Part shown: piece by piece, positions 1 to 9,104 of the stretch
How the letters are laid out: the number at the start of each line of letters is the position of its first letter
How positions within the stretch are numbered: the first letter of the stretch is position 1
Assembly (NCBI RefSeq): GCF_006516955.1
Contig: NZ_VHLG01000004.1
Location: 124,001-188,000, forward strand
Direction: 5' to 3'
Length of the DNA stretch: 64,000 nucleotides
Source of the DNA: Martelella alba
Lineage (GTDB): Bacteria > Pseudomonadota > Alphaproteobacteria > Rhizobiales > Rhizobiaceae
Position numbers and translations under genes: made by a program
The notes under the pieces: generated by a model
What the model saw: the letters and a program-made list of their open reading frames with translations, nothing else
What the model was told of the DNA's origin: nothing
Database searches by the model: none

Positions 1-240
1 ATCACTTTACTTGATGGGTTCCAGCCCGATGCCATCGCCTTTTACTCGCAGGCAACTGCCGACCGCTTCTTTACTTTGTTCGGTCAGGAGATCGCAGGGC
101 CAGATATGCAGAATATAATCTTTGCCTGTCTCAGCGCGACGGTCGCCGCCGCAATCCCGAAAGATCTGCCAAATCGGGTTCTGATTGCCGAAACACCGCA
201 CGAAACGGCGCTTTTTGCGCGTCTTTTCAAATGCGGATAA
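1..240 (+). CDS. hemD: Uroporphyrinogen-III synthase, C-terminal part (cut by window edge)
   Basis: The reading frame is open from base 1 and stops at 238-240, giving the last 79 residues. HemD closes hydroxymethylbilane into uroporphyrinogen III in the cytoplasm, a step of heme and corrin synthesis. The residues seen fit the C-terminal half of the family: a segment reading AIAFYSQATADRFF, then CLSATVAAAIP, then IAETPHETALFARLF. The downstream mitofilin-like and HemY-like genes are the usual alphaproteobacterial neighbours of hemD and support the call. The start and N-terminal domain lie outside the window. The family is poorly conserved, so context carries part of the weight. Confidence 0.82.
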   Translation: MTLLDGFQPDAIAFYSQATADRFFTLFGQEIAGPDMQNIIFACLSATVAAAIPKDLPNRVLIAETPHETALFARLFKCG

Positions 241-343
241 GCGGCGCTGCCGGAAACCAGGTCTGGAAAGATTACAAACAAAAACCTTTCTTTAACGCCA
301 GTCGGACACTAACTTACAACCGACCAGCGCGAGAGAGGTTATC

Positions 344-1651
344 ATGGTTCCGGACAATTCATCGCGACCCGAACAGAATGAGAAAAATGAGACGGGCGCC
401 GGGCCCGCCCCGATGAAGCCGCGCGACAATGAGGAGGATGTGAAGGCCGCCATGGCCGATATTGCCGCAGCGATCCATCGCCACGGCAATGGTGATCTGG
501 AGCCTTCGCCGACAAAACCTGAAACGGAGGAGACGGACATGCCCCGCCAAGCCGATGCGCCCACGGCAGATGAAGCCGCATCCGAACCGGAAAAAGCTGA
601 AAGCATAGCGCCCACACCGCCTATGCCGGCAAGAGGGCCGGGTTCCGCCGGCTATCTTGCTGCAGGCATTGCCGGCGGGATCGTGGCTCTCGCCTGTGCT
701 GGCGCCCTGCAATATGCAGGTTTCCTTGGCATGCCAGGCGGACGGCAGGCGGGAAGCGAAACCGCTGCCAGCATTGCGGCACTCCAGAGCGATCTGGCTC
801 AGATGAAAGCCTCGCTTTCGGCAGCACCGGCCGAGGCTCAGACCGCCCTTTCCTCTCTTGGCAGCCGCCTTGACACGATGGATGCGAAGATCGCCGACCT
901 ATCGTCGCGCCCAACCGGGGAAAGCGGTGGTTCAAGCCAGGCTATCGACGCACTGAAGGCCGACCTCGCCACACTATCGACCACGGTTCAGGCCAATGCG
1001 ACCAGCCTTGCCAATCAGTCTCAGGCAGAACAGGCACAGGGCGATGTCCTGAGCAAGCTTGAGGGCCAGGTCGCAGCGCTTGACAAGAAGGTGAATGATC
1101 CCGGCAAGGAACTGATGATCGCCCGTGCCATCGCCGCAGCCGGCCTCAAGGCCGCGATTGATCGCGGCGGCAGTTTTGCCAGCGAATTGCAGACCTATGC
1201 CAGCGTCGCGCCGGATGACCCGGCACTTGGCGCGCTGAAAAGCCTTGCTGCCAGCGGCATTCCCACCCGAGACGCGCTTCTCGCCCAGTTCGAAACGCTG
1301 GCAACGCCGATCATCAATGCCGCCGACGCACCGCCTGCCGATGAAAGCGTGACGACGCGGCTGTGGAACTCCGCCCGACACCTCGTCAGCGTTCGCCCTG
1401 TCGGCGATGTCGAAGGTACATCGACCGGCGCGATCGTCGCACGGATCGAGAATGATCTTGAAACCGGCAAGCTTCAGGCTGCCGCGAAGGAATGGTCGAG
1501 CCTGCCAGAGGCCGGTCAGGCCGTGTCAGTGGATTTCAAGACCGCCCTTGATGCCCGCATCAAGGCGGAAAGTCTGCTTGGCCAGATGCTGAGTGATGCC
1601 GCCACTGCCGGCCAGCCGGTCGATACCAGCGCAGGAGGCACAAACCCATGA
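344..1651 (+). CDS. Mitofilin/Mic60-like inner-membrane protein (COG4223 type)
   Basis: This 435-residue protein has an acidic, proline-rich N-terminal stretch (about 1-100), one membrane segment at about 103-128 (GYLAAGIAGGIVALACAG), and a long alanine-rich region likely to be coiled coil with LQSDLAQMKASL and LGSRLDTMDAKIADL heptad patterns. A more globular C-terminal part follows. This is the layout of alphaproteobacterial Mic60, the bacterial relative of the mitochondrial cristae-junction protein, commonly found in heme-synthesis operons. It is probably anchored in the inner membrane with the coiled coil in the periplasm. The start is supported by GAGAGAGG upstream. The stop overlaps the next start by 4 bp (ATGA), indicating translational coupling with the HemY-like gene. 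Confidence 0.8.
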   Translation: MVPDNSSRPEQNEKNETGAGPAPMKPRDNEEDVKAAMADIAAAIHRHGNGDLEPSPTKPETEETDMPRQADAPTADEAASEPEKAESIAPTPPMPARGPGSAGYLAAGIAGGIVALACAGALQYAGFLGMPGGRQAGSETAASIAALQSDLAQMKASLSAAPAEAQTALSSLGSRLDTMDAKIADLSSRPTGESGGSSQAIDALKADLATLSTTVQANATSLANQSQAEQAQGDVLSKLEGQVAALDKKVNDPGKELMIARAIAAAGLKAAIDRGGSFASELQTYASVAPDDPALGALKSLAASGIPTRDALLAQFETLATPIINAADAPPADESVTTRLWNSARHLVSVRPVGDVEGTSTGAIVARIENDLETGKLQAAAKEWSSLPEAGQAVSVDFKTALDARIKAESLLGQMLSDAATAGQPVDTSAGGTNP

Positions 1652-3393
1652 TCAGGCTGCTCGTCTTTGCCCTTGTTGTCCTGGGCTTCGGCCTCGGTTT
1701 TTCCTGGTTTGCCGATCGCCCCGGCGAATTGTCCCTGACATGGCAGGGACAATTGTTCCAGACCCCGTTGACGACAGCACTTGCCATGCTGGTGGCGCTG
1801 ATCTTCGTCATCATGCTGATCTGGTGGCTGATCCGCGCCATATGGACCTCGCCGCATTCCGCGCGCCGCTACTTCCGCGCCCGAAAGCGCGATCGGGGTT
1901 ATCAGGCGATTTCCACCGGACTGATCGCCGCAGGCTCCGGCAATCTCGTCATGGCGCGCAAGATGAGCGCGCGCGCCCATGCCCTTCTGAGCGCTGATCA
2001 GGAACCGCTGATCCACGTTCTCGATGCACAGGTCGCCCTGATCGAAGGAGACCACGACAAGGCCCGCAGCCTGTTTGAAGCCATGGTCGACGACCCGGAA
2101 ACGGAAGAACTCGGCCTGCGCGGCCTTTATCTCGAAGCCCGTCGCGCCGGCGCCGATGAGGCAGCCCGCCAATATGCCGAACGCGCCGCCGACAAGGCGC
2201 CCTATCTGACCTGGGCCGCCAAGGCGACGCTTGAGACCCGCTCGCGCCAGGGTCGCTGGGACGACGCCTTGCGGCTGATCGACCAGCAGCGCGTCGCCAA
2301 GGTGATGGAAAAGGATGAAACCGCACGGCTGAAAGCGGTGATCCTGACGGCCCGTGCCGAAACGAAACTGAATGACGACCCGAAGGCCGCCATAGCCGAT
2401 GCACTGCAGGCGCTAAAGCTCCGGGACGATTTTCATCCCGCCGCCATCATCGCCGCCAAGGCTTATCTCGCCCAGGATAATCTGCGCAAATCGGCGGGCG
2501 TGCTTGAAACGGTCTGGAAAAAGGAAGCCCATCCGCAGGTCGCCGCCCTTTATGTCCGCGCCCGTGGCGGCGACACGGCAACCGACCGGCTGAAGCGGGC
2601 AGAAAAGCTGGAAGCGCTGAAACCCAATAATGCGATTGCGATGATGGCCGTCGCCCGTGCAGCCCTTGATGCACGGGAATTTTCCAAGGCCCGTGAAAAG
2701 GCTGAAGCCGCTGCACGGATGTTGCCACAGGAAAGTGCCTTTCTGCTGCTTGCCGATATTGAAGAGGCAGAGACCGCTGACCAGGGCCGGATCCGCCACT
2801 GGATGGCACAGGCGCTGAAAGCATCGCGCGACCCGACCTGGGTTGCCGACGGGCTCGTATCGGAAACCTGGCGCCCCTTCTCTCCCACCAGCGGCAAGCT
2901 CGACGCCTTCCAGTGGAAAGTGCCCTATGGCGAGATCGATGGCCCGGTTGAGGAAGGCCAGGCATCGCGCCTTGATGCAGCGCTCAAGACTTTGCCGCCG
3001 GTCGGCGGGATCAGGGCCGATGCGGAAAAGGCCGGTGACGCTGATATCGGCGCAGCTGCGACAACACAGGAAGCCCTCGAAGAGACGCCCCCCGTTAGCC
3101 CGGAACCGCCAACAGAGCCCGTGCCCACAGAGCCCGTAATTGTCGAACATGAGAGCGAGGCAGAGGCTGCGCCCGCTCAAACCGCAGTGCAGAAGCCGCC
3201 GTTAACCATCGACGACACGCCTGCCAGTGCAACCCGGGCAGCCGAACCGTCAGCACCCGATATCGCGGGCGAAAAACACATTACCGACGATCCGCCGACA
3301 ACGCCCTTTGGCGGCCGGGCACCGGATGACCCGGGGGTGAGGGCCGGGAAACCGCCTGAACCGGCGCCAAAGAAGAAACTGGGACTGTTCTAG
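1648..3393 (+). CDS. hemY: HemY-like inner-membrane TPR protein
   Basis: The 581-residue protein carries the HemY N-terminal module: two membrane segments at about 3-21 and 35-61, followed by a soluble region rich in tetratricopeptide-like helices (about 80-420, e.g. LLSADQEPLIHVLDAQVALI and AIMMAVARAALDAREFSKA). The last 150 residues are acidic, proline-rich and probably disordered. Proteins of this type sit in heme operons of many proteobacteria. They are not the oxygen-dependent HemY oxidase of Gram-positives, and their biochemical role is still poorly defined. The ATG overlaps the stop of the mitofilin-like gene. The pair may form a membrane scaffold linked to heme synthesis; that is inference from conserved adjacency. 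Confidence 0.82.
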   Translation: MIRLLVFALVVLGFGLGFSWFADRPGELSLTWQGQLFQTPLTTALAMLVALIFVIMLIWWLIRAIWTSPHSARRYFRARKRDRGYQAISTGLIAAGSGNLVMARKMSARAHALLSADQEPLIHVLDAQVALIEGDHDKARSLFEAMVDDPETEELGLRGLYLEARRAGADEAARQYAERAADKAPYLTWAAKATLETRSRQGRWDDALRLIDQQRVAKVMEKDETARLKAVILTARAETKLNDDPKAAIADALQALKLRDDFHPAAIIAAKAYLAQDNLRKSAGVLETVWKKEAHPQVAALYVRARGGDTATDRLKRAEKLEALKPNNAIAMMAVARAALDAREFSKAREKAEAAARMLPQESAFLLLADIEEAETADQGRIRHWMAQALKASRDPTWVADGLVSETWRPFSPTSGKLDAFQWKVPYGEIDGPVEEGQASRLDAALKTLPPVGGIRADAEKAGDADIGAAATTQEALEETPPVSPEPPTEPVPTEPVIVEHESEAEAAPAQTAVQKPPLTIDDTPASATRAAEPSAPDIAGEKHITDDPPTTPFGGRAPDDPGVRAGKPPEPAPKKKLGLF

Positions 3394-3485
3394 TTTGACG
3401 AAAACCAAGAACTATATGAGAGAATGACAGGGTGAGAGCCGCTTTTTCGGCCCAATCGCGCTCTAGTTGATGAAAAACGCAGGAC

Positions 3486-3995
3486 ATGACCGGAATGTTT
3501 GAAAAGATCAGCCGCTTTCTCCAGGAAATGACAGGCGATGAAGGCAGCAGGCAACAACAGCCCGACGACGCCCGCATTGCCGTGGTCGCGCTGTGCTTTC
3601 AGGTCATGGAAGCCGATGGCCGGATCAGCGACAGCGAGCAGAAGCGGCTGCGCGATCTTTTGTCAGAAAAATACGGCATTGACGGCGAGAGCCTCGACAA
3701 GCTGATTGAAGCGGGTGAGGCAGCCGGCAGCGAGGCCGTCGATTTCTACCGCTTCACCTCCGATGTAAAACGCCATCTCGACGAAGAACAGCGCATCGGC
3801 TTGATCAGCCTCTTGTGGGACATCGCCTATGCCGATGGTACACGCAGCGAAATCGAAGACAATGTGGTCTGGCGGATTGCCGAACTGATGGGCGTTTCCG
3901 ACCGTGACCGTGTGCTGGAACGCCAGGCCGCAAAGCAGCGCGCCGGACTAGAGACCGAAGGAGATATGCATGCCGGGGATCCCGGAGACAAGTGA
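3486..3995 (+). CDS. TerB-like (tellurite resistance B family) protein
   Basis: This small acidic, soluble protein has 169 residues. It shows two TerB-type acidic helix motifs, ADGRISDSEQ (about residues 41-50) and ADGTRSEIED (about 117-126), of the kind that bind divalent metal in the family. Single TerB-domain proteins are widespread in alphaproteobacteria and are usually not part of a tellurite operon; no terC, terD or terZ is nearby. Its last 26 bases overlap the following glutamine amidotransferase gene, so the two are probably co-translated. An internal ATG at 3495 is an alternative start. Function is unknown beyond family membership. Confidence 0.72.
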   Translation: MTGMFEKISRFLQEMTGDEGSRQQQPDDARIAVVALCFQVMEADGRISDSEQKRLRDLLSEKYGIDGESLDKLIEAGEAAGSEAVDFYRFTSDVKRHLDEEQRIGLISLLWDIAYADGTRSEIEDNVVWRIAELMGVSDRDRVLERQAAKQRAGLETEGDMHAGDPGDK

Positions 3996-4728
3996 GCATC
4001 GCCGACCGATCCTGATCGTCCTCCACCAGGAACGTTCGACGCCTGGCCGTGTTGGCCAGATTCTGATGCAGAAGGGTTATGCCCTCGATATCCGCCGCCC
4101 GGCGCTCGGCCAGAGCCTGCCTGACACGCTGGAACGCCACAGCGGCGCAGTGATTTTTGGTGGTCCGATGAGCGCCAATGACGGCGACGATTTCGTCCGC
4201 TCGGAGATCGACTGGCTGTCCGTCCCGCTGAAGGAAAACCGTCCCTTTCTCGGCATCTGCCTCGGCGCACAAATGCTTGCCCGCCAGATCGGCGGCACCG
4301 TCTGCGGCAATGGCGATGGTTCGGTGGAGATCGGCTGGTATCCGATCCGCCCGACAGAGAAAGGCCGGTTGATGATGAAATGGCCGAAAATGGTCTATCA
4401 GTTTCACCGTGAAGGCTTTGAGCTGCCCCACAGCGCAGATCTTCTGGCCGAAGGCGACATCTATCCCAACCAGGCTTTCCGCTATGGCGAGAAAGCCTAT
4501 GGCGTGCAGTTCCATGCCGAACTGACCCGGATGATGATGCATAGCTGGGTCGTGCGCGGTTCCTCGCGCTTCACCCTGCCCAAGGCACAACCCGGCGCTC
4601 AGCATCTGGAAGGCCGCATGCTGCATGACCGTGCGCTCAAGGCATGGCTGTGCGATTTTCTCGATGTCATCTTCACAAAAGAAGAGGCGCCCGCGCAAAA
4701 ACCGGTCCCGCTTGCCGCCTCCTCATAG
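3970..4728 (+). CDS. Class I glutamine amidotransferase (GMP-synthase-like)
   Basis: The 252-residue protein has the class I glutamine amidotransferase fold signature. The nucleophile elbow GICLGAQ places Cys at about 97, and GVQFHAE supplies the catalytic His (182) and Glu (184). Upstream VIFGGPMSAND is also typical of the GMP synthase GATase subgroup. No synthetase domain is fused, so it is a stand-alone amidotransferase or a hydrolase of gamma-glutamyl compounds, acting in the cytoplasm. It overlaps the TerB-like gene. Its acceptor substrate cannot be told from sequence. It is not the carbamoyl-phosphate or anthranilate enzyme, because partner subunits are absent. Confidence 0.8.
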   Translation: MPGIPETSEHRRPILIVLHQERSTPGRVGQILMQKGYALDIRRPALGQSLPDTLERHSGAVIFGGPMSANDGDDFVRSEIDWLSVPLKENRPFLGICLGAQMLARQIGGTVCGNGDGSVEIGWYPIRPTEKGRLMMKWPKMVYQFHREGFELPHSADLLAEGDIYPNQAFRYGEKAYGVQFHAELTRMMMHSWVVRGSSRFTLPKAQPGAQHLEGRMLHDRALKAWLCDFLDVIFTKEEAPAQKPVPLAASS

Positions 4729-4738
4729 CCAATCAGCA

Positions 4739-5986
4739 TTATTGCTGGTGGCTGTGATCCGGGGCATCGAGGCTGTCAATGGTTCTGAGCTTGGTGAAAT
4801 GTGCAGCCCAAAGCCCTGCCACGACCAGCGAGCCGATACCGCCGAAGACAACCGCAGGAACCGCACCGATCAGCGATGCCATGGAACCGGCGCGGAACTC
4901 GCCAAGCTCGTTTGACGCGCCGACAAAAACGGAATTGACGGCGTTGACGCGGCCGCGCACCTCATCCGGTGTCCACAATGCGATCAACGTTTCGCGGACA
5001 TAGACCGACACCATGTCGGCAGCCCCCATGATCATCAGTGCTGCAATCGACAGCCAGACACTGTGCGACAGGCCGAAGACCACAGTCGAGGCACCGAACA
5101 GCGCGACACCGAAAAACATGAAGTGACCGGCATGATGGCGGATCGGGAAGGACGCAAGCATCAGTGCCACAACAATAGCACCGATGCCGGGAGCTGCCCT
5201 GAGCAGACCAAGCCCCCAGGGTCCAAGATCGAGAATATCGCGGGCAAAGATCGGCATCAGCGCGACAGCGCCGCCAAGGAGCACGACGAAAAGATCGAGC
5301 GAGATCGCCCCGAGCACGACCTTCTCCCCCCAAATGAAGCGGAAGCCCGCGAGAATGGTCTCCTTGGTCACAGCACCGGCAGCGGAACGCTGGACCGGCT
5401 TTTCAACGAGCAGCATCAAAAGCGCGGCACCACCAAAAAAGGCCAGCGCCACACCATAGGCGACAGAAGCTCCAATGCCATAGAGCAGGCCGCCAGCCAC
5501 CGGACCGACAATCGATGCTGTCTGCCAGGAGGAGGAATTCCAGGCGATCGCATTGGCCAGATCCTTCGCCGGCACAAGATTGGGCGCCAGCGACTGCACC
5601 GCCGGGTTCATGAAAGCGCGTTCAATGCCGAACACCAGCAATATGGCAAAGACCAGCCAGGGCGAAAATGTCCCCGTCAGCGTAATCGCAAGCAGCACCG
5701 CAGCGCAGCCGGTTGAAACGGCAAAGCAGAGCGCGGCGATGGCGCGGCGGTTATAACGGTCGGCCACCGTTCCGGTGACAAGGGTCAGCACCAGCGCTGG
5801 CAGGAACTGGAACAGGCCGATCAGGCCGAGATAGAGCGCACTGCCGGTTTGGTCATACATCTGCCAGCCGACCGATACCGAAACAATCTGGATCGCAAAG
5901 GTCCCGAGAAAGCGCGCGAAGAAAAAGCGGGCATAGGATTTGTGCCTGAAGGCGGCAAAACGGGCACCTGGTTCGGAAGAATGCAT
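4739..5986 (-). CDS. MFS transporter, EntS/TIGR00900-like exporter
   Basis: The protein (415 residues from the chosen ATG) has about 12 hydrophobic segments and begins FAAFRHKSYARFFFARFLGTFAIQIVSVSVGWQMYDQTG, the typical opening of the major-facilitator subgroup that includes EntS-like siderophore or drug exporters. A loop-2 motif GTVADRYNRR follows. It probably exports small molecules by proton antiport in the inner membrane; the substrate is unknown. Start choice is uncertain: a GTG at 6040 and an ATG at 5998 are in frame, but ATG 5986 has a GGA seven bases upstream and gives the usual short N-tail. The gene converges on the amidotransferase with only 10 bp between stops. Confidence 0.8.
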   Translation of the reverse strand: MHSSEPGARFAAFRHKSYARFFFARFLGTFAIQIVSVSVGWQMYDQTGSALYLGLIGLFQFLPALVLTLVTGTVADRYNRRAIAALCFAVSTGCAAVLLAITLTGTFSPWLVFAILLVFGIERAFMNPAVQSLAPNLVPAKDLANAIAWNSSSWQTASIVGPVAGGLLYGIGASVAYGVALAFFGGAALLMLLVEKPVQRSAAGAVTKETILAGFRFIWGEKVVLGAISLDLFVVLLGGAVALMPIFARDILDLGPWGLGLLRAAPGIGAIVVALMLASFPIRHHAGHFMFFGVALFGASTVVFGLSHSVWLSIAALMIMGAADMVSVYVRETLIALWTPDEVRGRVNAVNSVFVGASNELGEFRAGSMASLIGAVPAVVFGGIGSLVVAGLWAAHFTKLRTIDSLDAPDHSHQQ

Positions 5987-6144
5987 CACATGGTCCATCA
6001 CTGTCGGGCCAAAGGCGGCCGGGGCTGTTGCCGGGCGCACAAAAGACCAATCGAAACGGAATCGAAGCTAAAGGAACTGGCAACCCTTGTCCGTTAAGTC
6101 GCTAATGTCTAAATGACTGTCAAGCTGGAACCGGAGACCGATAA

Positions 6145-6444
6145 ATGTTTGCGCTATTCAAGACGATTGATCTTGTGCTGAATCTCTACACCTGGATCAT
6201 TATCGCCAGCGCGATATTGTCCTGGCTTTACGCCTTCAACATCGTCAATGCCTCCAACGGTTTCATCAACACCGTCGGCCGCATGCTCTATAATCTGACG
6301 GAACCGGTCTATCGCCCGATCCGCAATATCCTGCCCAATCTCGGTGGCATCGATATTTCACCGGTGATCGTGCTGATTGCCATCTATTTCATCCGCGTCT
6401 TGATGTGGAGCTCGATCTGGCCGATCTTCGCACGGATGGGCTGA
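6145..6444 (+). CDS. YggT family integral membrane protein
   Basis: This small membrane protein of 99 residues has two hydrophobic helices (about 5-25 and 70-92). Between them lies the YggT hallmark, reading [32 protein letters not shown] in pieces, with the conserved TEP-x-Y-x-P-IR core. YggT proteins sit in the inner membrane and are implicated in osmotic or ion stress and, in some bacteria, cell-division-linked processes; no activity is firmly assigned. The ATG is preceded by GGAG (6131-6136 region). The gene overlaps yggU by 40 bp, the same pairing seen in many proteobacteria. Confidence 0.88.
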   Translation: MFALFKTIDLVLNLYTWIIIASAILSWLYAFNIVNASNGFINTVGRMLYNLTEPVYRPIRNILPNLGGIDISPVIVLIAIYFIRVLMWSSIWPIFARMG

Positions 6445-6749
6445 ACGCCATCACGCCTGCCGAAAACCATGTCGACATCACCATCCGGCTGACACCGAAT
6501 GGTGGTCGGGACGAGCTTGCCGGTATCCGAGAGGATGCTGCAGGCTCTGCCTATCTGACCGCACGCGTCACGGCCGTAGCTGAGAAGGGCAAGGCCAACA
6601 AGGCGCTGATCGCCCTTGTTGCCAAGAGGCTGGGTATTGCCAAATCCTCCATCAGCATCATCAGCGGGGAAACAGCGCGCATGAAAAAACTCCGGATCGC
6701 GGGCGATCCGGAGTTTCTGATGGAAGCGCTGAACCGCGCAACGCCGTGA
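6405..6749 (+). CDS. DUF167/YggU family protein
   Basis: The 114-residue soluble protein has the DUF167 core: [14 protein letters not shown], then [28 protein letters not shown], then [17 protein letters not shown]. The family has a small alpha/beta fold of unknown function. The only usable initiator in frame is GTG at 6405, inside the end of yggT. This gives about 27 residues before the core, somewhat more than usual, so a non-standard initiator further down cannot be excluded. Overlap with yggT implies coupled translation. Confidence 0.8.
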   Translation: MELDLADLRTDGLNAITPAENHVDITIRLTPNGGRDELAGIREDAAGSAYLTARVTAVAEKGKANKALIALVAKRLGIAKSSISIISGETARMKKLRIAGDPEFLMEALNRATP

Positions 6750-6762
6750 CCGGCGGAAGGGC

Positions 6763-7296
6763 TCAGCCCTTGGTCTTGGCACGCTCAATTGCGTCAACGA
6801 TCAGCTTCTTGGCTTCCTCGGCACCGTGCCAGCCGAAGATCTTGACCCATTTGCCGGGTTCCAGATCCTTGTAGTGTTCAAAGAAATGCTCGATCTGCTT
6901 CAACTGGATTTCCGGCATATCCTGATAATCGCGGATCTTGTTGAAACGGGCACTGACATTTTCCGACGGCACTGCAATAATCTTCTCGTCCTTGCCGGAA
7001 TTGTCTTCCATCATCATCACGCCGATCGGACGGACATTGATGACGCAGCCGGGAACCAGCGGGCGCAGATTGCAGATCAGAACGTCGATCGGATCGCCAT
7101 CATCGGAAAGTGTGTGCGGAACGAAGCCATAATTGCCGGGATACATCATCGGCGTGTAGAGAAAACGGTCGACGACCAGAACACCGGCATCCTTGTCCAT
7201 CTCATATTTGATCGGCTGGCCGCCAAGCGGAACCTCGACGATGACGTTGATATCTTCCGGGGGATTTTCACCGATCTTGATGGCATCAATACGCAT
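6763..7296 (-). CDS. ppa: Inorganic pyrophosphatase (family I, soluble)
   Basis: The 177-residue enzyme hydrolyses pyrophosphate to phosphate in the cytoplasm, pulling biosynthetic reactions forward. Family I landmarks are present: [45 protein letters not shown], in which the D-GDP-x-D motif provides metal ligands, and later [14 protein letters not shown]. Length matches bacterial Ppa. GGAGAAG precedes the ATG. It converges with yggU; a short 6-bp stem (AAGGGC-TCA-GCCCTT, 6757-6771) covers the two stop regions. Confidence 0.95.
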   Translation of the reverse strand: MRIDAIKIGENPPEDINVIVEVPLGGQPIKYEMDKDAGVLVVDRFLYTPMMYPGNYGFVPHTLSDDGDPIDVLICNLRPLVPGCVINVRPIGVMMMEDNSGKDEKIIAVPSENVSARFNKIRDYQDMPEIQLKQIEHFFEHYKDLEPGKWVKIFGWHGAEEAKKLIVDAIERAKTKG

Positions 7297-7445
7297 TAAG
7301 CTTCTCCATAGGGGATTGGAAATTTTGCCACTTGGATAATCAAAATCGCCCTATAAAGCAACCAGCCGAACTGACTTCGGCAAATTTCACCAAAGCGTCA
7401 TCAGCAGCAAAAGATCAGAATTCCGTTTCAAACGATTAGCAGCGA

Positions 7446-7952
7446 TCAACCCCAGGCGAATCCAACCTTGTCGAGGCGTTTCTCGCCGAAACGCTCGACG
7501 CTGAGCGCCTGCCTGCGCCCGCCAAGTGCGGCGAAAAACCCGGTCGCCTGATCGAGATCTTCCAGACACCAGGCGATCACGCCCTGGCAGCCAAGCGAGG
7601 CCAGAAGACGCTGAGCCTCGCGAAACAGCCGTCGCCCATAGCCCAGACCCTGATAGGTCGGCAGCAGATAGATCTCGTAGATCTCGCCTTCCTGCGGCAG
7701 CGAACGCGCACGGCTGAGCCCGACGGTCGCGTAACCGACCACGCGCGCATCGACTTCCAGCACGAGCAGTGTCGCCGGTCCGTCTATTGCCTTCAGCCAC
7801 CACTGACTGTTGCGCCGTGTCAGCATATGCTGCAATGCAATATGCGGAATAATCCCAGCATAGCCATGCTGCCAGGCCTGCCAGTAAACACTGGCAACGG
7901 CTTTGGCGTCCGCCTTTTCTGCACGACGGACGTCACTCGAAAGGATCGTCAT
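7446..7952 (-). CDS. GNAT family N-acetyltransferase
   Basis: A single-domain acetyltransferase of 168 residues from the chosen start. The acetyl-CoA loop is visible as YLLPTYQGLGYGRRLF (Q-x-x-G-x-G/R form) near residue 105, preceded by VVGYATVGL and followed by a C-terminal strand FFAALGGRRQA. The substrate is not predictable. The frame extends upstream to 8018, but ATG 7952 has GGTGG eight bases before it and fits the usual GNAT N-terminus (VRRAEKADAKAVASVY). It follows lpxK on the same strand with a 66-bp gap and may be co-transcribed with the lipid A block. Confidence 0.78.
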   Translation of the reverse strand: MTILSSDVRRAEKADAKAVASVYWQAWQHGYAGIIPHIALQHMLTRRNSQWWLKAIDGPATLLVLEVDARVVGYATVGLSRARSLPQEGEIYEIYLLPTYQGLGYGRRLFREAQRLLASLGCQGVIAWCLEDLDQATGFFAALGGRRQALSVERFGEKRLDKVGFAWG

Positions 7953-8018
7953 CGTTTTCCACCGGATCTGATACTGTTTCTGCCTTTTGATAATACGGCA
8001 ATTGGCCGCAATTGCCAT

Positions 8019-9074
8019 TCAATTTGGATTGAAACCGGTCTTTGAAGCGCCCATACGCCGGGAAAAGCGCTCAACTGCTGTGGCGACAAGCTCTTTTGCG
8101 GCTTCAGCTTCAGCAAAGACCATGTCAATCTCAAGCACATCTGCTGCAGTCGCCAATGCCTGCAGGGCCGGATCGGCTGCCCCTTCAAGACGCGCCATAT
8201 CCTTCGCTGTCGTCACCACAGCGAGCCCGGTCGCTTCAGCATCGGCGCAAATGGCCCGGGCTGTGTCAGGCGCAATCGCCTGGTGATCGGCAAGCGGCAC
8301 CGCTTTGACAATCTCAGCACCTGCAGCGCGCAGCGTATCGAAAAATTTCTCCGGATAGCCAATGCCGGCAAAGGCAAGGACCCGCCTGCCCGAAAAACGC
8401 GCGGCATCACGCGGACGGATCGCCGCATCAAGCGCGGCAAGCCCTGTCTGCGCGACAAGCGCCGCCGTGTTGCCCGTCTGGTCTGCCCCGACAAGGATCA
8501 GCCGGTCCGTCTTTTCCAGCTGGACGGCAAGCGAGGCCCGGAGAGGGCCGGCCGGCAAGACAAGGCCATTGCCAAGGCCGCGCTTTCGATCAATCACAGC
8601 CAGGGCCAGATCCGGCTTCAGCCGGCCGCTTTGCAACCCGTCATCCATGATGATCATGTTAACGCCGGCCTGAACCAGCAGATCCGCTGCATCATGCCGT
8701 CGAGGCGAAACCGCCACGGGTGCAACGGCGCTCAGCATCAAGGCCTCATCCCCGACATCGCCGCTTTTGTCACGGCCGGCTTCAACGATCTGCGCGGCAC
8801 CGCCCTGCCCGCCGAAACCGCGCATGACAATGCCGGGCTTATGCCCGAGCGATCGCGCTGCATGGACCAGCGCTTCAACAGTTGGGGATTTTCCCGCACC
8901 ACCGGCAGTGAAATTGCCGACACAAATCACCGGCACAGGCAGACTGGCTCCTTTGGCAGCGCGCATGCGCCTGTCAGCAATCGCGGCGTAAATCCACGAC
9001 AACGGCATCAGCACCACGGTGAAGGGGTGATAACGCTTCTGCCAGAAATCGGGAGCCCTGAGCAGCGATGTCAC
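8019..9074 (-). CDS. lpxK: Tetraacyldisaccharide 4'-kinase
   Basis: The 351-residue protein phosphorylates the 4' position of the lipid A disaccharide on the inner face of the cytoplasmic membrane, giving lipid IVA. It has the LpxK signature CVGNFTAGGAGKSPTVEAL, a P-loop variant near residue 52, and MDDGLQ near residue 145. An N-terminal hydrophobic helix anchors it (VVLMPLSWIYAAIA). Translation probably begins with GTG at 9074, backed by GGGAGAG at five-base spacing. It follows waaA with a 30-bp gap, so Kdo transfer and 4'-phosphorylation are encoded together. Confidence 0.93.
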   Translation of the reverse strand: MTSLLRAPDFWQKRYHPFTVVLMPLSWIYAAIADRRMRAAKGASLPVPVICVGNFTAGGAGKSPTVEALVHAARSLGHKPGIVMRGFGGQGGAAQIVEAGRDKSGDVGDEALMLSAVAPVAVSPRRHDAADLLVQAGVNMIIMDDGLQSGRLKPDLALAVIDRKRGLGNGLVLPAGPLRASLAVQLEKTDRLILVGADQTGNTAALVAQTGLAALDAAIRPRDAARFSGRRVLAFAGIGYPEKFFDTLRAAGAEIVKAVPLADHQAIAPDTARAICADAEATGLAVVTTAKDMARLEGAADPALQALATAADVLEIDMVFAEAEAAKELVATAVERFSRRMGASKTGFNPN

Positions 9075-9104
9075 ATCCGCTCTCCCGTCACCACCAGCCC
9101 CATG

